Positions 62,603-64,000 of a DNA stretch of 64,000 bases are shown in pieces; positions within the stretch are counted from its first letter, which is position 1, and the number at the start of each line of letters is the position of its first letter. The notes beneath the pieces were generated by a model. That model made no database searches and was not told the origin of the DNA. It was given only the letters and a program-made list of their open reading frames with translations. Made by a program: the position numbers and the translations under genes. This DNA is from Oscillibacter ruminantium GH1 (GTDB taxonomy: Bacteria; Bacillota; Clostridia; Oscillospirales; Oscillospiraceae), in the NCBI RefSeq assembly GCF_000307265.1, contig NZ_DF158900.1, forward strand, positions 208,849-272,848, given 5' to 3'.

Positions 62603-63541
62603 ATGGCGTCTTTTCCAACAATGACCGTGACAAATGCAGGACAGGCGGTGCTTACAAAAGGCTTGTCCGGCAAAACTCTGTCATTTACAAAGATCGTGCT
62701 AGGAGACGGACAGTTGAATGGACAATCAATTTCCGCGCTCACTGCGCTGATCAGCCAGAAAGCAGTTTGCAATGTTACGAGAAAAAGCATAACGGGTGGA
62801 GCATATCAAGTGGGAGGACTGCTGCTGCCGGAGAACATTACGACGGGATTCTACTGGAGGGAAATCGGACTGATTGTTATAGATCCGGATACCAGCGCAG
62901 AGGTTCTGTATGCCTATGCAAATGCAGGAACGGCTACGGATTACATCGATCCAAACACAACGGACACGAGATTTGAAAAAAATATCTATGTCAACACCAA
63001 AATCACTTCTGCGTCCAATGTCACAATTGAAATCCCGAGTTCGGATACTTATGCGATGGCTGTTCACGCAAGCCAACATGCCGCCGGGGGGAATGACCCA
63101 ATTACTCCAGAAGCGATTGGAGCAGCGAAGGTAAATCACACGCACACAGCGCAAGATGTTAGCGCAGACCCGTCCGGAGCTGCGGCGGCAGTGCAGGCCA
63201 ATCTTGATGCCCACGCCGGAAATACCACGGCACACCTTACGGCGGCGGAGCGGACGGCATGGAACGGGAAGGCAAACACCGTGACGCTGACCTGCACCGT
63301 GCCAGTGGCATGGACGGCATCCGGGGACTTCTTTTACCAAAACGTATCTGTGCCGGGAATGCTGGCGTCGGACAACCCAACGCCGGGCATCCTGTTTGGC
63401 GGCGACAACGCCGCTAATAAGCTGTACGATGAAGCGTTTGGCAAGGTGCTGCATATTACCACCTACGACAACCTGATACAGGTCTGGTGTACCGAGGCCC
63501 CGACCGTGGCGCTTCCGCTGCAATTTAAGGTGGTGCGGTAA
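62603..63541 (+). CDS. Tail-collar fibre protein
   Basis: A 312-residue fibre. The N-terminal 150 residues are the collar domain (TNAGQAVLTKG, WREIGLIVIDPD), and the middle reads like a fibre repeat (HTAQDVSADPSGAA, AHLTAAERTAWNGKA). It should touch the host surface. AAGGGG precedes the ATG. Confidence 0.85.
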   Translation: MASFPTMTVTNAGQAVLTKGLSGKTLSFTKIVLGDGQLNGQSISALTALISQKAVCNVTRKSITGGAYQVGGLLLPENITTGFYWREIGLIVIDPDTSAEVLYAYANAGTATDYIDPNTTDTRFEKNIYVNTKITSASNVTIEIPSSDTYAMAVHASQHAAGGNDPITPEAIGAAKVNHTHTAQDVSADPSGAAAAVQANLDAHAGNTTAHLTAAERTAWNGKANTVTLTCTVPVAWTASGDFFYQNVSVPGMLASDNPTPGILFGGDNAANKLYDEAFGKVLHITTYDNLIQVWCTEAPTVALPLQFKVVR

Positions 63542-63921
63542 TGGGTGAGGCATTAGTATCCCGCAGGGGCTGGGGAAGTGGCAAGGAAGTTAAAATTACG
63601 CCAGCGTACAGTAATTCTGATGGAAAATCATGTTTTTTGATATCATTTCGGCAGGCGGATATTGCAGGGTTCCGCCTTTGTGCTGTTGTCAATTTCAAAT
63701 GGGCTTCTAACATTGAGACATGCTTCATTATTGCTAAATACCCTTGCGCAAGCACAAGCGATGTTGTTTCGGCGCTGCACAGAAAAAATTCAACTAGCAT
63801 TAGCCAATTCAGCCCGTCAAGCGTAACGGTTGAGAATGGATATGTAAAGATAGAATTTACCTATGGATATGTCAGCCAACCGTTTGAATTTCTTGATGTT
63901 GTCGCAATTAAAATCCAATGA
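63541..63921 (+). CDS. Fibre-linked phage protein of unknown function
   Basis: A 126-residue protein that starts on the last base of the fibre stop. The sequence is AT-richer than its neighbours and beta-rich (SCFLISFRQADIAG). It may be a fibre tip or chaperone. No family recognised. Confidence 0.55.
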   Translation: MGEALVSRRGWGSGKEVKITPAYSNSDGKSCFLISFRQADIAGFRLCAVVNFKWASNIETCFIIAKYPCASTSDVVSALHRKNSTSISQFSPSSVTVENGYVKIEFTYGYVSQPFEFLDVVAIKIQ

Positions 63922-63937
63922 TAGGGAGGAACAGTCC

Positions 63938-64000
<63 letters not shown>

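Overview
The window looks like the chromosome of a GC-rich, spore-forming clostridium, most likely Oscillospiraceae-like (inference). The evidence is the canonical Clostridia late ribosomal-protein operon with a KOW protein between map and infA, a SleB-type cell wall hydrolase, a zinc-lid adenylate kinase, and strong AGGAGG ribosome sites. No 16S gene is present to settle the taxonomy.

Layout of the host part. 1-8.1 kb: rplF(end)-rplR-rpsE-rpmD-rplO-secY-adk-map-KOW-infA-rpmJ-rpsM-rpsK-rpsD-rpoA-rplQ, closed by a terminator. 8.2-10.5 kb: a GIY-YIG/Spx-like fusion, endonuclease IV and a zinc-ribbon protein. 10.5-17.1 kb, minus strand: molybdenum genes (moaA, moaC, MOSC protein, molybdopterin-binding protein, modA, modB, modC, mogA-type). 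17.2-18.7 kb, plus strand and divergent: yqeC and yqeB. Further on, 28.0-30.0 kb holds yedF, a cysteine desulfurase-like gene and a DUF3343 carrier-like gene. Together these look like the parts for making molybdopterin and delivering selenium to a selenium-dependent molybdenum hydroxylase; the hydroxylase itself, moaE/moaD and selD are not in the window. Between them lie a YeiH-type permease, a ketopantoate-reductase-like enzyme, a radical SAM protein of unknown substrate, an FHA-SEDS/PBP cell-wall pair, a GNAT acetyltransferase and a LysA-like decarboxylase.

From about 30.87 kb to the window end there is a prophage, cut by the window edge. A large serine recombinase lies directly against the 3' end of the sleB-like gene, whose last codons read into phage DNA. 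The lysogeny block (recombinase, SWIM protein, Cys-rich protein, ImmA/IrrE, XRE repressor) is on the minus strand and AT-rich. A divergent promoter/operator region with repeated TGTTTAT sites starts the lytic side: Cro-like protein, HNH proteins, a 3D-domain protein, PcfK(AcrIIA9-like)/PcfJ, DUF3102, a helicase-methyltransferase fusion, an ASCH protein, a radical SAM protein, a DnaN sliding clamp, many small zinc-ribbon proteins, an HUH Rep-like protein and an ArpU-like regulator. Then come packaging and head genes (Nu1-like TerS, GpA-type TerL, DUF6148, portal, ClpP-like protease with a nested scaffold, decoration protein, major capsid) and P2-type baseplate genes (X, U-like, W, J, V-like, D, I, fibre). 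No sheath, tube or tape-measure gene is seen between head and baseplate. Holin and lysin genes and the right attachment site are beyond the window.

The best candidates for something new are: a long inverted repeat/structured RNA just before terS, a perfect 22-bp palindrome before the HUH Rep-like gene, the head-to-baseplate gene order without tail-shaft genes, and the early cluster of PcfK/PcfJ, helicase-methyltransferase, ASCH and radical SAM genes. No tRNA, rRNA, CRISPR array or insertion sequence was recognised.
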